DNA from: Actinomyces ruminicola
GTDB taxonomy: Bacteria > Actinomycetota > Actinomycetes > Actinomycetales > Actinomycetaceae
NCBI RefSeq assembly: GCF_900103885.1
Contig: NZ_FNIM01000003.1
Coordinates: 117,421 to 181,420, forward strand
DNA length: 64,000 nt
Reading direction: 5' to 3'
Under the pieces are notes generated by a model, which saw only the letters and a list, made by a program, of their open reading frames with translations, was not told the origin of the DNA and made no database searches. This document shows positions 24,459 to 33,973 of the stretch, piece by piece (within the stretch, counting starts at the first letter, position 1; each line of letters begins with the position of its first letter). The translations under genes were made by a program, and so were the position numbers.

Positions 24459-25832
24459 TCACGCGTCCTGGCGGCGGTGGGTTACCAGTTCCTGTACCCC
24501 CACGGGGGAGCCGTGGGGCAGCCAGACGTGCATTACGTGGGCGGATAACAGGCGATCGGTGACCATGCGGCAGGCGCCCTTGAGTGCATCGTCCTCGTGC
24601 CCCATGCGCACCCGCAGGCGTTCAGAGGTGGCGGGCAGGACGCGGCGGCGCAGCGCCTGGCCGACCGCTCGGGAAAAGAACTCGCCGGCCTGTGCTACGC
24701 CGCCACCGAGCACGACCTCGCCCGGGTTATAGGTGGTGGTCAGCACCGCCAGTACCACCGAGAGTCGGTCTGCCGCCTCGGTCAACAGGCGTACGCACAC
24801 GGGATCCCCTTCCGCTGCGCCGCGGAAGACGTGCTCGCAGCGAATACCACCGTTCTCGTCGAGGTGGCGCAGGTAGGGAGAGCGTTTCAGGGCCTGGGGG
24901 GTGACCGCGGCATCCTCCATGGCGCCGCCGGACAGCGTCGTCTCCAAGCAGCCTCTGCGGCCGCACCGGCAGGCGCGCCCGCCCGAGTTCGCCATCTGGA
25001 TATGCGCGATCTCCCCGGAGGCGGCCGCGGCGCCGCGATGCACCTGTCCGCGTGAGACGATGCCCAGGCCCAGGCCCAGGCTGAGGCGGACATACAGGAG
25101 GTCCTGCGGAGCCCCGATGCGCTTGGCGGCAGCCAGGGCCATGACGTTGACCTCGTCGTCGAGCCACACGGGCAGGTTGAGTCCTTGGGAGAGCTGCCGC
25201 CGCAGTGGGAATCCGGTCCAATTGAGCGTGTCGGCGGCGCCGCCGGTTCCGGCCGTGGCCGGGGCAATCAGCGTCCCGTCACGGAAATCGACGGCGGTCG
25301 GGATGCAGATTCCCAGGCCCCAGGTCGGGGGGAGTTCGGGATGGCGGTCGCGCAGGGCCCGGAGATGTGCCAGAGCGTGGTCGGTGACCGCCTCCGGTTC
25401 GCAAAGTATGCCCTCGTCCCAATGACTCTGATCAATAACCGTGCCGTTCAGGTCCGTCAGTGCCACAGTGCTGGAACGGTAGGAGATCGACAGGACGAGG
25501 ATCGTGGCTGCCGACGGATTGAAGCGCCACATCTCCGGGGCGCGACCGCCGGTGGACATGCCGCGTCCGGCGGGGGATAGCAGGCCGAGGCCAACGGCGG
25601 TCTTGAGCCGGCGGTCCACGGCGTTGCGGCCCAGCGTCAGCGTCTCGCACAGGTCCGCGCGGGAGACCCCCTGGGGATACTGGCGTGCCTCGGTGATGAG
25701 CTCGGCCAACTGCGAGACGTGGGCGAATGAGAGCGTGCGGGGCTGGGCTGCGCAGTTGTGGAGGTGCTCCGGGGAGGACGATGGGGAGCCGGGCGGGCGC
25801 CCCCCATCGTGCTGGCTGTCGTGTGTCGTCAC
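24459..25832 (-). CDS. ROK-family transcriptional regulator
   Basis: A 457-residue regulator similar in plan to the one at 18636. An N-terminal HTH (about residues 30-85, GVSRADLCETLTLGRNAVDRRLKTAV) precedes a ROK domain with the zinc cluster GEIAHIQMANSGGRACRCGRRGCLE. The kinase-like ATP motif is degraded, as in most ROK repressors. The first 30 residues are polar. The GTG at 25832 is a best guess, since the ribosome binding site is weak and the ORF extends 72 codons upstream. It is divergent from the GPH symporter and probably controls the symporter-GH3-esterase-GH43-GH106 series. Confidence 0.85.
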   Translation of the reverse strand: MTTHDSQHDGGRPPGSPSSSPEHLHNCAAQPRTLSFAHVSQLAELITEARQYPQGVSRADLCETLTLGRNAVDRRLKTAVGLGLLSPAGRGMSTGGRAPEMWRFNPSAATILVLSISYRSSTVALTDLNGTVIDQSHWDEGILCEPEAVTDHALAHLRALRDRHPELPPTWGLGICIPTAVDFRDGTLIAPATAGTGGAADTLNWTGFPLRRQLSQGLNLPVWLDDEVNVMALAAAKRIGAPQDLLYVRLSLGLGLGIVSRGQVHRGAAAASGEIAHIQMANSGGRACRCGRRGCLETTLSGGAMEDAAVTPQALKRSPYLRHLDENGGIRCEHVFRGAAEGDPVCVRLLTEAADRLSVVLAVLTTTYNPGEVVLGGGVAQAGEFFSRAVGQALRRRVLPATSERLRVRMGHEDDALKGACRMVTDRLLSAHVMHVWLPHGSPVGVQELVTHRRQDA

Positions 25833-25859
25833 GTAGGCAGTCTCCGTCGCACTTTCGTA

Positions 25860-25881
25860 AGCGTCAACCGAATTCGACGCT
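25860..25881. promoter_or_regulatory. Candidate operator between the ROK and symporter genes
   Basis: AGCGTC (25860-25865) and GACGCT (25876-25881) form an inverted repeat with a 10-bp AT-rich centre, 28 bp upstream of the ROK start, in the 369-bp divergent gap. The dyad spacing suits a dimeric regulator. The gap otherwise holds no gene. Confidence 0.4.
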
Positions 25882-26201
25882 ACACTTCGCCAACTTGCGC
25901 CTCGGTCGTGCGGAACTGAGGGGCGGCTGCGCGGGGCGTTGCCGTATGCCGTGGCTGCGCGGTGAATCGGCTGAAAACGCCGGGAACTGGGGCGACGTCG
26001 TGATCGGGGCGTTGCCGTCGGAGTCGGCGTGCGTGCGGGCTTATGCACGGGGAGTGCGGAAGGGGTGTTTCTGTGTCTTGTTGCTTGTGGCGTGCCCGCG
26101 TTGACTGTGGTCCAGAACGCAACGAGGTGCGGACGTCGCAGTCCCTGACCTCGGGAGTTCCGGGCAGAGCAGCCCGTACTTCGATCACAGAAAGGCCTGT
26201 C

Positions 26202-27692
26202 ATGACGACCCAGTCGGAGGCTCCCCGCACACCAGGGGCACAGGTTCCCCTCAAGGAGAAGGTCTCCTATGCCTTCGCCGAGTTCGGTTCCCAGTTCATT
26301 TGGACGACCGTCGGCTCCTACCTCATGACCTTCTACACCGACGTCGCCCTCATCCCCGCGGCGGTTGCCGGAAACATCCTGCTACTCGCCCGTGTCCTGG
26401 ACGGCATCCAGGACCTCGGGTTCGGGTACATCGCCGAGCGCACCAAGAGCCGCTGGGGCCGCTTCCGTCCCTACGTCATCTTCGGCGCCCCGCTGCTGTC
26501 GATTTCGATGGTGCTCGCCTTCTGGATGCCCTTCCACGGCGGCTCAATGACCAAGGCCGTGTGGGCCGCGATCACCTACGTGCTGCTGTGCTTCCTCTAC
26601 ACCGTGGCCAACATGTCCTACGGCTCGCTGGCCGGTGTCATGACCACGGACTCGGGTGAGCGCGTCATCCTCAACTGGATCCGCAACATCGGTTCCCAGG
26701 CTGCCCAGCTCATTATGAACGTGGCGACGCCGTTCTTGCTGCTCGCCCTCGTTGCTTCGGCGGCTGCCAAAGATCGTGGCTTCGATGCTCGGTCCTTCTT
26801 CCTCACGATGCTCATCTACTCGCTCGTTGCGCTGCCTGCCTTCCTCATCACGGGCATCAACGTCCGCGAGCGCATCACCATGACGCCGGAGCAGCAGAAA
26901 GTACCCTTCGGCCGGACGGTCAAGGCGGTCCTCGGCAACGGCCAGCTCATGGTCGTCTTCTTCACGCTGCTGCTGCAGCTCTTCGGCCTCTTCGGCCGCA
27001 TCGGCGTCATGTTCTACTACTGCCGCTGGATCCTGGGCAGCCCGCTGCTCATGGCGGGCGTCATGAGTGCCTTCCAGATCGGCATGATCATCGGTGGCCT
27101 CCTCCTGCCGCCCTTCGCCCTCAAGCTGGGCAAGCGCAACATGATGATGGCCTCGGTGCTCTCGGGTGGCATCGTCCTCATGCTCATCTTCTTCTTCGGG
27201 CAGACGAACCTCACGGTGCTGCTGGTGCTGCAGTTCCTCTACGGCTTCTCCGGCTTCGCCTCTCCGATCGCCCTGTCCATGGTTCCGGACGCCGTCGACT
27301 ACTACGAGCACAAGACCGGCATCCGCGCCGACGGCACCTCCTACGCGACCGTCTCCCTGTCCACGAAGTTCGCCAACGCCATCGGCGGTGCCTTTGCCCT
27401 GTACATCATGGGCTGGTTCGGATACAACGGGGCTCTGGACGTGCAGAGCTCTTCTGCGCTGACCGGTATCAACATCGCGGCGAACCTCGTCCCCGCCATC
27501 ATGTCCTTCCTCGCATTAGTTCCGCTGCTGTTCTGGAAGCTGGACACGAAGACGATGGCGAGGATCTCCGCCGAGCTCGAGGTCAAGCGCGCCGCCCAGG
27601 CCGAGGCCCTTGCCGAGGGCAAGTCCCTCGACGAGGCCGAGGCTCTTGCGGAGCACGCGCTTGAGGAAGGCGACTCCTCAGGCCGAGCCTGA
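26202..27692 (+). CDS. GPH-family sugar:cation symporter
   Basis: A 496-residue, 12-helix MFS-related symporter. The N-terminus (KEKVSYAFAEFGSQFIWTTVGSYLMTFYTDVALI) and the loop motif AERTKSRWGRFRPYVIFGAP are hallmarks of glycoside-pentoside-hexuronide transporters (MelB/XynT/UidB type). It would bring glycosides into the cell with H+ or Na+. The tail has an acidic helical stretch of Glu/Ala/Leu repeats (about 465-495). Start ATG 26202 has an AGAAAGG site. Downstream glycosidases lack signal peptides, consistent with uptake before hydrolysis. Confidence 0.92.
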   Translation: MTTQSEAPRTPGAQVPLKEKVSYAFAEFGSQFIWTTVGSYLMTFYTDVALIPAAVAGNILLLARVLDGIQDLGFGYIAERTKSRWGRFRPYVIFGAPLLSISMVLAFWMPFHGGSMTKAVWAAITYVLLCFLYTVANMSYGSLAGVMTTDSGERVILNWIRNIGSQAAQLIMNVATPFLLLALVASAAAKDRGFDARSFFLTMLIYSLVALPAFLITGINVRERITMTPEQQKVPFGRTVKAVLGNGQLMVVFFTLLLQLFGLFGRIGVMFYYCRWILGSPLLMAGVMSAFQIGMIIGGLLLPPFALKLGKRNMMMASVLSGGIVLMLIFFFGQTNLTVLLVLQFLYGFSGFASPIALSMVPDAVDYYEHKTGIRADGTSYATVSLSTKFANAIGGAFALYIMGWFGYNGALDVQSSSALTGINIAANLVPAIMSFLALVPLLFWKLDTKTMARISAELEVKRAAQAEALAEGKSLDEAEALAEHALEEGDSSGRA

Positions 27693-27763
27693 CCCGACCT
27701 GTACTATCCACGGGCGGCCACCGCCAACTGGTGACCGACCCGCCTGGAGATCCAGGCACATAC

Positions 27764-27810
27764 CGTTGGGGCTGTGGCCCGGGTGCCATGCCCGAGTCAC
27801 AGCCCCAACG
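27764..27810 (+). terminator. Strong hairpin between the symporter and GH3 genes
   Basis: CGTTGGGGCTGTG (27764-27776) pairs perfectly with CACAGCCCCAACG (27798-27810); inner bases CCCGGG/CCCG add further pairing. It lies 72 bp after the symporter stop and 80 bp before the GH3 start. It has no T-tract. Confidence 0.7.
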
Positions 27811-27889
27811 TCCAACAGCACACACCGCAGTCCTCACCCGACACACAACCGCCCCGCTCATCCGCCCCCAGCTCAACGAGGAGCCCCAC

Positions 27890-30181
27890 GTGACCGCCGC
27901 CTCCGCCGCCAACGCCAACACCTCCACCAACGCCAAGAGCCCCCTCGTCCAGCTCACCGCCGCCCAGCGCGAGCACATCGAGGCCCTGCTGGCCTCCCTG
28001 ACCTGGGAGGAGAAGCTCGCACAGATCCAGATCACCTTCAAGATGACCCAGGAGGAATGCCTGGACGCCGCCCGCTCCGGCATCGGCGCCCTGTTCTGGC
28101 CCGGCAACGCGGCGGACACCAACGCGGTCCAGCGCGTGGCCGTGGAGGAGACCGCACACGGCATCCCCCTGCTGATCGGCCTGGACGTCATTCACGGCCA
28201 GCGCACCACCTTCCCCACACCACTGGCCATGGGCGCCTCCTTCTCCGCCGCCGCCGCCCAGTCCTGCGCCGCCGTCTCCGCCGCCGAGGCCCGCTCCGGC
28301 GGGGTCACCTGGACCTTCTCACCCATGGTGGACGTCTCCCGCGACCCGCGCTGGGGCCGCGTGGCTGAGGGCTTCGGCGAGGACCCGCTGCTGACCGCCG
28401 AACTGGGCGCCGCCATGGTCTCCGGCTACCAGCACGAGCGCCTGGACGAGCCCGGCACCATGGCGGCCACCGCCAAGCACTTCATCGGCTACGGCGCCGC
28501 CGAGGGCGGCCGCGACTACAACACCGTGGACATGTCCGCCCAGCGGCTCCACTCCGTCTACCTGCCGCCCTTCGCCGCCTGCGTTCAGGCCGGCGTCGGC
28601 TCCGTCATGGCGTCCTTCAACACCTTCAACGGCCGCCCCGTCCACGCCAGCCGCCGCCTGCTCACCGGCGTCCTCAAGGATGAGCTGGGCTTCACCGGCG
28701 CCATCGTCGGTGACGCCTCCGGCGTGGAGAACCTCATCCCCCACGGGGTCGCCGCGAACCTTCCCGACGCCGCCCGCATGTCGCTTGCCGCCGGGCTCGA
28801 CGTCGAAATGGGCGGTCACCTCCACGACCCCGCAGCCCGCCCCGAGCACCCGGCCCTCCTGGACGGGGACGACCCGGCCCTGGCGGCCCGGGTGGACGAT
28901 GCCGTGCGCCGCGTCCTGGCCCTCAAGCTCGCCCTCGGCCTGTTCGAGAACCCCTACGTGGACCCCGCTGCCGAGATCACCGCCCCCACCACCGAGCACC
29001 TGGCCGCCGCCCGCGCCGCCGCCGAGAAGTGCCCCGTGCTGCTCACCAACGACGGCGCCCTGCCGATCGCCCCCACTGCCCGCCGCATCCTGCTGGCCGG
29101 CCCGGCCGCCACCCACACCGACCACCTGGGCGCCTGGGTGCAGCACTTCGCCGCCCCACCCGCCCAGTCACTGGCCGACGCGCTCACCGCCGCCCTGGCC
29201 GCACGCGCCGCCGACGCCGACACGCCCGCCCCCGAGCTCACGGTGCTGGGCGGCCAGGACCCACTCGGCGTCACCGAGGCGGAGGTCGCCGAAGTCGCTG
29301 CGGCCGCAGCCGACGCCGACCTGGTCATCCTCGCCCTGGACGAGCCCAGCCAGCTCACCGGCGAGGCCACCTCCCGCGCCGACCTGCACCTGCCCGGCGA
29401 CCAGGCCGCCCTGGTACACGCCGTCGCCGCCACCGGCACGCCCCTGGCCGTGGTGCTCGTGGCCGGGCGCCCGCTCGTCGTCGAGGACTGGATCGAGGAG
29501 CCGGGCGCCGTCCTCATGGCCTGGCACCTGGGCACCACCGCCCCGGAGGTCATCGCCGACATCCTCACCGGCACCGTCAACCCCTCCGGGCGCCTGCCCA
29601 TGGGCTTCCCCCGGCACTCCGGGCAGCTGCCCGCCACCTACGACGCCCACGAGAACACCGGCCGCCCCGCCACCCGCGGCGGGGAGATGATCAAGCCCGC
29701 CTTCGACATGGGCCTGGACGGCCCCGCCAACCTCCAGGAGTTCTTCACCTCCAAGTACCGCGACCTGGAGCTCGGACCCCGCTTCCGCTTCGGCCACGGC
29801 CTGTCCTACACCGGCTTCACCTACCGGGACGCCGAGCTGAACCGCGCCACCATCACCCTGGCCGAGCTCAACGCCGGCCAGGCCGTGGAGGTGACCGCCA
29901 CGGTCGCCAACACCGGCGAGCGCGACGGCGAGGACGTGGTCCTGCTGTTCACCCGGGACGTGCTCGCCTCGCTCGCCCCCGCCGTGCGCAGGCTTGCCGG
30001 CTTCCAGCGCGTCGCCGTCCCCGCGGGCGGCAGCGCTCAGGTCACCTTCCGGCTGGAGCGCAGCCACCTGGCCCTGTGGGATGACGACGGGCAGGGCTGG
30101 CGCGTCGAGCCCGGTGACTTCGAGATCCGCCTGGGGCCGGACCCCGCCGCCGAGCCGCTGCTCCTGACCGTCACCGACTGA
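27890..30181 (+). CDS. GH3 beta-glucosidase/beta-xylosidase
   Basis: A 763-residue family 3 glycoside hydrolase. The N-terminal barrel (about 30-330) includes the KHF and GRD substrate-binding motifs (TAKHFIGYGAAEGGRDYN) and nucleophile Asp275 in GAIVGDASG. The alpha/beta sandwich (about 350-560) and a C-terminal fibronectin-III-like domain (about 640-755, RKLAGFQRV-type ending) follow. It probably removes terminal beta-glucosyl or xylosyl units. No signal peptide. GTG 27890 has an ACGAGGA site; the alternative upstream start would insert a poorly conserved 53-residue leader that overlaps the hairpin. Confidence 0.9.
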   Translation: MTAASAANANTSTNAKSPLVQLTAAQREHIEALLASLTWEEKLAQIQITFKMTQEECLDAARSGIGALFWPGNAADTNAVQRVAVEETAHGIPLLIGLDVIHGQRTTFPTPLAMGASFSAAAAQSCAAVSAAEARSGGVTWTFSPMVDVSRDPRWGRVAEGFGEDPLLTAELGAAMVSGYQHERLDEPGTMAATAKHFIGYGAAEGGRDYNTVDMSAQRLHSVYLPPFAACVQAGVGSVMASFNTFNGRPVHASRRLLTGVLKDELGFTGAIVGDASGVENLIPHGVAANLPDAARMSLAAGLDVEMGGHLHDPAARPEHPALLDGDDPALAARVDDAVRRVLALKLALGLFENPYVDPAAEITAPTTEHLAAARAAAEKCPVLLTNDGALPIAPTARRILLAGPAATHTDHLGAWVQHFAAPPAQSLADALTAALAARAADADTPAPELTVLGGQDPLGVTEAEVAEVAAAAADADLVILALDEPSQLTGEATSRADLHLPGDQAALVHAVAATGTPLAVVLVAGRPLVVEDWIEEPGAVLMAWHLGTTAPEVIADILTGTVNPSGRLPMGFPRHSGQLPATYDAHENTGRPATRGGEMIKPAFDMGLDGPANLQEFFTSKYRDLELGPRFRFGHGLSYTGFTYRDAELNRATITLAELNAGQAVEVTATVANTGERDGEDVVLLFTRDVLASLAPAVRRLAGFQRVAVPAGGSAQVTFRLERSHLALWDDDGQGWRVEPGDFEIRLGPDPAAEPLLLTVTD

Positions 30182-30209
30182 CCCGCTGCGCGCACCAGGA
30201 GGCAAGCCC

Positions 30210-31247
30210 ATGCGCTTCAACTCAACCCAGGGGCCGGTCGTCGACGACGGCGTCCCCGAGAAGGTCGGCCACCTCACCGGCGTGCACGCCCAGCGCCTGC
30301 AACTCATGGAGGGGCTGCCCCCGCGCGGGCCCGCCTGGGGGCCGGAGGAGAACGCCCGGCTGGCCCGCTTCGACGCCCCGGTCGAGCCCATTGACCTGCC
30401 GGCGGTGGATCGACGCGAGGCATTCGCTCCCGGCCCCAACGGGGACGTCCGCGTCATCGTCACCACCCCGAGGAGGCTCGCTGAGCCCGACGCCGCCGGC
30501 CGTCGCGGCGTCATCGTGTGGATGCACGGCGGCGCCTTCCTCGGCGGCAGCCCGGAGATGCCCGAGGGCGACCACACGGCCGCCCGCCTGGCGCACGCCA
30601 CCGGCCTGCCCGTCGTCAACGTCGACTACCGGCTCGCCACCGAGGGACGTCACCACCCGGTGCTCCACGACGACGTCTGGGCCGCCTACACCTGGGCGCG
30701 CTCCGGCGGCCACGGAACGCCCACCGACCCCGGGCTGGTGTTCGTCGGCGGTGGCAGCGCCGGCGCGGCCCTGGCCGCCACCATCGGCCACCACGGGCGC
30801 GACGCCGAGGCCGCGGCCGCCGGCGTCTTCCTCGCCTACCCGCTCGTGCACTACCCTCGCCCGCCGGCCTCCGCGGAGCTCGCCGCCGCCCTCGCCGTCC
30901 TGCCGGACGCCTTCCAGGACAACCCAGACGGCGACGACTGGCTGATGAGCAACATGCTTGGCCCGGACATGCTGGACATCGAGCGCCCCGAGTACGCGCT
31001 CGCGGGCATGACCGAGGACTTCAACGGCTACCCGCGCACCTTCATCGAGAACTGCGAGCTCGACGGCCTGCGCGCCTCCGGGGAGCGCTTCGCCCAGCAG
31101 CTCGCCGATGCGGGGGTCGACGTCGAGGTCCACACCTGCCCCGGCGAGCTGCACGCCCCATTGAACGTGCCCGGCCTGGACTCCGGCGTGCGCATGTGCG
31201 CACACCTGGCCGCCTTCATCAACGACGTCATCAACCACCACGCCTGA
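30210..31247 (+). CDS. Alpha/beta hydrolase fold-3 esterase, tandem copy 1
   Basis: A 345-residue hormone-sensitive-lipase-type esterase. The oxyanion motif HGGAF is at residues 106-110 and the nucleophile Ser183 is in GGGSAGAAL. The Asp is probably in IENCELDGLR and the His in CPGELHAP. It starts 28 bp after the GH3 stop behind an AGGAGG site and is followed after 9 bp by a paralogue that shares FDAPVEPIDLP and YPLVHYPRPPAS. It probably hydrolyses acyl esters on imported glycosides; the substrate is unproven. Confidence 0.85.
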   Translation: MRFNSTQGPVVDDGVPEKVGHLTGVHAQRLQLMEGLPPRGPAWGPEENARLARFDAPVEPIDLPAVDRREAFAPGPNGDVRVIVTTPRRLAEPDAAGRRGVIVWMHGGAFLGGSPEMPEGDHTAARLAHATGLPVVNVDYRLATEGRHHPVLHDDVWAAYTWARSGGHGTPTDPGLVFVGGGSAGAALAATIGHHGRDAEAAAAGVFLAYPLVHYPRPPASAELAAALAVLPDAFQDNPDGDDWLMSNMLGPDMLDIERPEYALAGMTEDFNGYPRTFIENCELDGLRASGERFAQQLADAGVDVEVHTCPGELHAPLNVPGLDSGVRMCAHLAAFINDVINHHA

Positions 31248-31256
31248 GGACCAACC

Positions 31257-32285
31257 ATGCGCAAGAACAGTTCAGCAGCACCCGTCGTCGTCACCGAGGG
31301 CCCCGAGAAGGTCGGCCACCTCGCCGGTCCCCACGGTGAGCGCGTCCACCACCTCGAGGGCGTCTCACGGATCGGGCCGCATCTGACCGAGGCGGAGCAG
31401 GCCCAGCTCGCACGCTTCGACGCCCCCGTCGAGCCCATCGACCTGCCCGAGGTCGAGCGCCGCGACGCCGTCGCCCCCGGTCCGCACGGGGACGTGCCAG
31501 TGCGCGTGTACACCCCGGCCGAGCTCGCCGCTCCCGACGCCGAAGGCCGCCGTGCGGCGGTGGTCTGGATCCACGGGGGCGCCTTCATCTTCGGCGACCT
31601 GGACACCGGCGAGGCCGATCACACCGCCGCCCGCCTGGCCGACGCCACCGGGCTTCCCGTCATCAGCGTCGCCTACCGGCTGTGCCGTGACGGCATCCAC
31701 CACCCCGTCCCGCACGACGACTGCTGGGCGGCCTACCAGTGGGTGCGCGCCGGCGGACACGGCCTGCCCACCGACCCCGAGCGCGTAGCCGTCGGCGGCG
31801 GCAGCGCCGGCGCCTGCCTGGCCGCCACCATCGGCCTGCACGGGCGCGACGCGGACTGCCCACCCGCCGGCGTCTTCCTCGCCTACCCGCTGGTGCACTA
31901 TCCCCGTCCGCCTGCCTCCACCGAACTCGCCGCAGCCATCGCCACCCTCCCCCCGGCCCTCGTCGACGACCCCGAGCAGGACCACTTCCTCATGGGCAAC
32001 TACCTCGGCCCCGACCTGCTGAACATCGGCCATCCCGGCTACGCGCTGCCCGGCATGGCCGAGGACCTCACCGGCTACCCGCGCACCTTCATCGAGAACT
32101 GCGAACTGGACACCCTGCGCGTCTCCGGGGAGCGCTTCGCCGCCCAGCTGGAGGAGGCCGGGGTCGACGTCGAGCAGCACACCGTGCCCGGGGAGATCCA
32201 CGGGCACCTGTCCGTGCCCGGCCTGCCCACGGCCAAGGCCACCTGTGCCCACTTCGCCGCCTTCATCAGTGACGTCACGCGCTGA
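31257..32285 (+). CDS. Alpha/beta hydrolase fold-3 esterase, tandem copy 2
   Basis: A 342-residue paralogue of the preceding gene from tandem duplication. The motif HGGAF is at residues 106-110 and nucleophile Ser183 is in GGGSAGACL, at the same positions as in copy 1. The blocks FDAPVEPIDLP, YPLVHYPRPPAS and YPRTFIENCELD are shared. The loop after the oxyanion motif differs (IFGDLDTGEAD against LGGSPEMPEGD), a place where substrate preference could have changed. It is translated from the same message. Confidence 0.85.
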   Translation: MRKNSSAAPVVVTEGPEKVGHLAGPHGERVHHLEGVSRIGPHLTEAEQAQLARFDAPVEPIDLPEVERRDAVAPGPHGDVPVRVYTPAELAAPDAEGRRAAVVWIHGGAFIFGDLDTGEADHTAARLADATGLPVISVAYRLCRDGIHHPVPHDDCWAAYQWVRAGGHGLPTDPERVAVGGGSAGACLAATIGLHGRDADCPPAGVFLAYPLVHYPRPPASTELAAAIATLPPALVDDPEQDHFLMGNYLGPDLLNIGHPGYALPGMAEDLTGYPRTFIENCELDTLRVSGERFAAQLEEAGVDVEQHTVPGEIHGHLSVPGLPTAKATCAHFAAFISDVTR

Positions 32286-32353
32286 GCCCATACAGCGGGC
32301 CTTCCTCCCGCACTCCTTACAAAGAACCACCATCGCACCACCGGAGAGACCTC

Positions 32354-33940
32354 ATGACGACCGCTAACCAGAACGCCGCCCCCGCCTGGGGGCGCGGTAT
32401 TGAGAACCAGCGCCGCGCCAACCTCGGCGACGGCACCTACCGCAACCCCGTCATGGGCGGGGACTACCCCGACCCCACCGTCCTGCGCGTGGGGGACCGC
32501 TACTACCTGACCTACTCCTCCTTCGAGTCCAGCCCCGGCATCGTGCTGTGGCGCTCGGAGAACCTGGTGGACTGGGAGCCCGTCGGCCCCACCTGCCCCG
32601 AGCCCTGGGGCAGCGTCTTCGCCATCGACCTGGTCGAGCACGCCGGCCGCTACTACATGTACATCCCCTTCATGCCCACCTCCTGGTCCCGGGTGGACGC
32701 CCCCACCATCGCGGTGATGTGGGCCGACGACATCGAGGGCGAGTGGCACGGCCCCATCGACCTGGGCCTGCGCGGCTACATCGACCCCGGCCACGCCGTG
32801 GGCGAGGACGGTGAGCGCTACCTGTTCCTCAACGGCGTCGACCGGGTCCGGCTCACCGACGACGGCCTGGCCACCGTCGGGGACGTCGAGCACGTCTACG
32901 ACGGCTGGCACTACCCCGAGGACTGGGTGGTGGAGGCCTACTCCCTGGAGGGGCCCAAGCACGTGATGCGCGACGGCTGGCACTACCTGGTCTCCGCCGT
33001 CGGCGGCACCGCCGGCCCCGCCACCGGGCACATGGTCATCGTGGCCCGCTCCCGCTCCATCGACGGCCCCTGGGAGAACATGCCCACCAACCCGCTGCTG
33101 CGCTGCACCGACCCCGCCCAGCCCTGGTGGTCCCGCGGCCACGGCACCCTGCTGGAGGGGCCCGGCGGGCAGTGGTACGTCATCTACCACGCCTACGAGA
33201 ACGGCCATGCCGGCTTGGGTCGGCAGATCCTGCTCGAACCGGTCGACTGGACCGAGGACGGCTGGCCGGTGGCCCGCGGCGGCGGCCTGACCGCCCCGTT
33301 GCCCCTGCCCGGCGGCGGCAGCGAGCAGCGTCCCCACGGCGTCGCCCTGTCCGACGACTTCGCTGCGCCCGCCTGGGGCTGGCGGTGGACCTTCGATCAG
33401 CCGGGCGCCGACGAGACCGCCCGCGCCGACTTCACCGGTGAGGGCCTGGTGCTGGCAGGCAAGGGGGAGGGGCCGGCGTCGGCCTCGCCCATGACCGTGC
33501 GTGCCCCCGACCGCTCCTACCGGGTGCAGGTGGGTGTTGAGCTGCTCGGCTCCACGGGCGCCGACGGCGGCGCGGGCGACCCGGGGGCACCCGAGACCAC
33601 GGCCGGTCTGCTGCTGTTCTTCAACCACCGGCTCTTCCTCGGGCTGGAGCTTGCCGAGGGACGGCTGCAGGCCTGGACCGGCGGCACCCCCACCTGGGCC
33701 GGCCAGCCGCTGCCGGAGGGCACCCGCGCGCTGGAACTCGCCCTGGAGAAGCGTGAGCACATCGTGCAGATGTACTACCGCGTCCCCGGGCAGGCGGAGT
33801 GGACCCACTACCCGCTCACCCTGGAGTGCTCCGGCTACCACGCCAACACCGCGAACGACCTGGTCTCGCTGCGCCCCGCCGTCTTCGCCGCCGGGCCGGG
33901 CAGCGCCCGCATCACCGACTTCCGCTACCGGGCCCTGTGA
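32354..33940 (+). CDS. GH43-like glycosidase (arabinofuranosidase/xylosidase type)
   Basis: A 528-residue enzyme. The five-bladed propeller (about 28-320) starts NPVMGGDYPDPTVLRVGDRYYL, holding the general base Asp40 or the DPT Asp next to it, with further acidic residues in YIDPGHAVGEDG and VVEAYSLEGP at the positions expected for the pKa-modulating Asp and general acid Glu. The C-terminal 190 residues form a concanavalin-like beta-sandwich, as in beta-xylosidases. It is the fourth gene of the GH3 series, 68 bp after copy 2 of the esterase, and would remove pentosyl units. Confidence 0.87.
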   Translation: MTTANQNAAPAWGRGIENQRRANLGDGTYRNPVMGGDYPDPTVLRVGDRYYLTYSSFESSPGIVLWRSENLVDWEPVGPTCPEPWGSVFAIDLVEHAGRYYMYIPFMPTSWSRVDAPTIAVMWADDIEGEWHGPIDLGLRGYIDPGHAVGEDGERYLFLNGVDRVRLTDDGLATVGDVEHVYDGWHYPEDWVVEAYSLEGPKHVMRDGWHYLVSAVGGTAGPATGHMVIVARSRSIDGPWENMPTNPLLRCTDPAQPWWSRGHGTLLEGPGGQWYVIYHAYENGHAGLGRQILLEPVDWTEDGWPVARGGGLTAPLPLPGGGSEQRPHGVALSDDFAAPAWGWRWTFDQPGADETARADFTGEGLVLAGKGEGPASASPMTVRAPDRSYRVQVGVELLGSTGADGGAGDPGAPETTAGLLLFFNHRLFLGLELAEGRLQAWTGGTPTWAGQPLPEGTRALELALEKREHIVQMYYRVPGQAEWTHYPLTLECSGYHANTANDLVSLRPAVFAAGPGSARITDFRYRAL

Positions 33941-33973
33941 GGCCCAGGCACTGAGAGATTCGAGGAACGTCCA

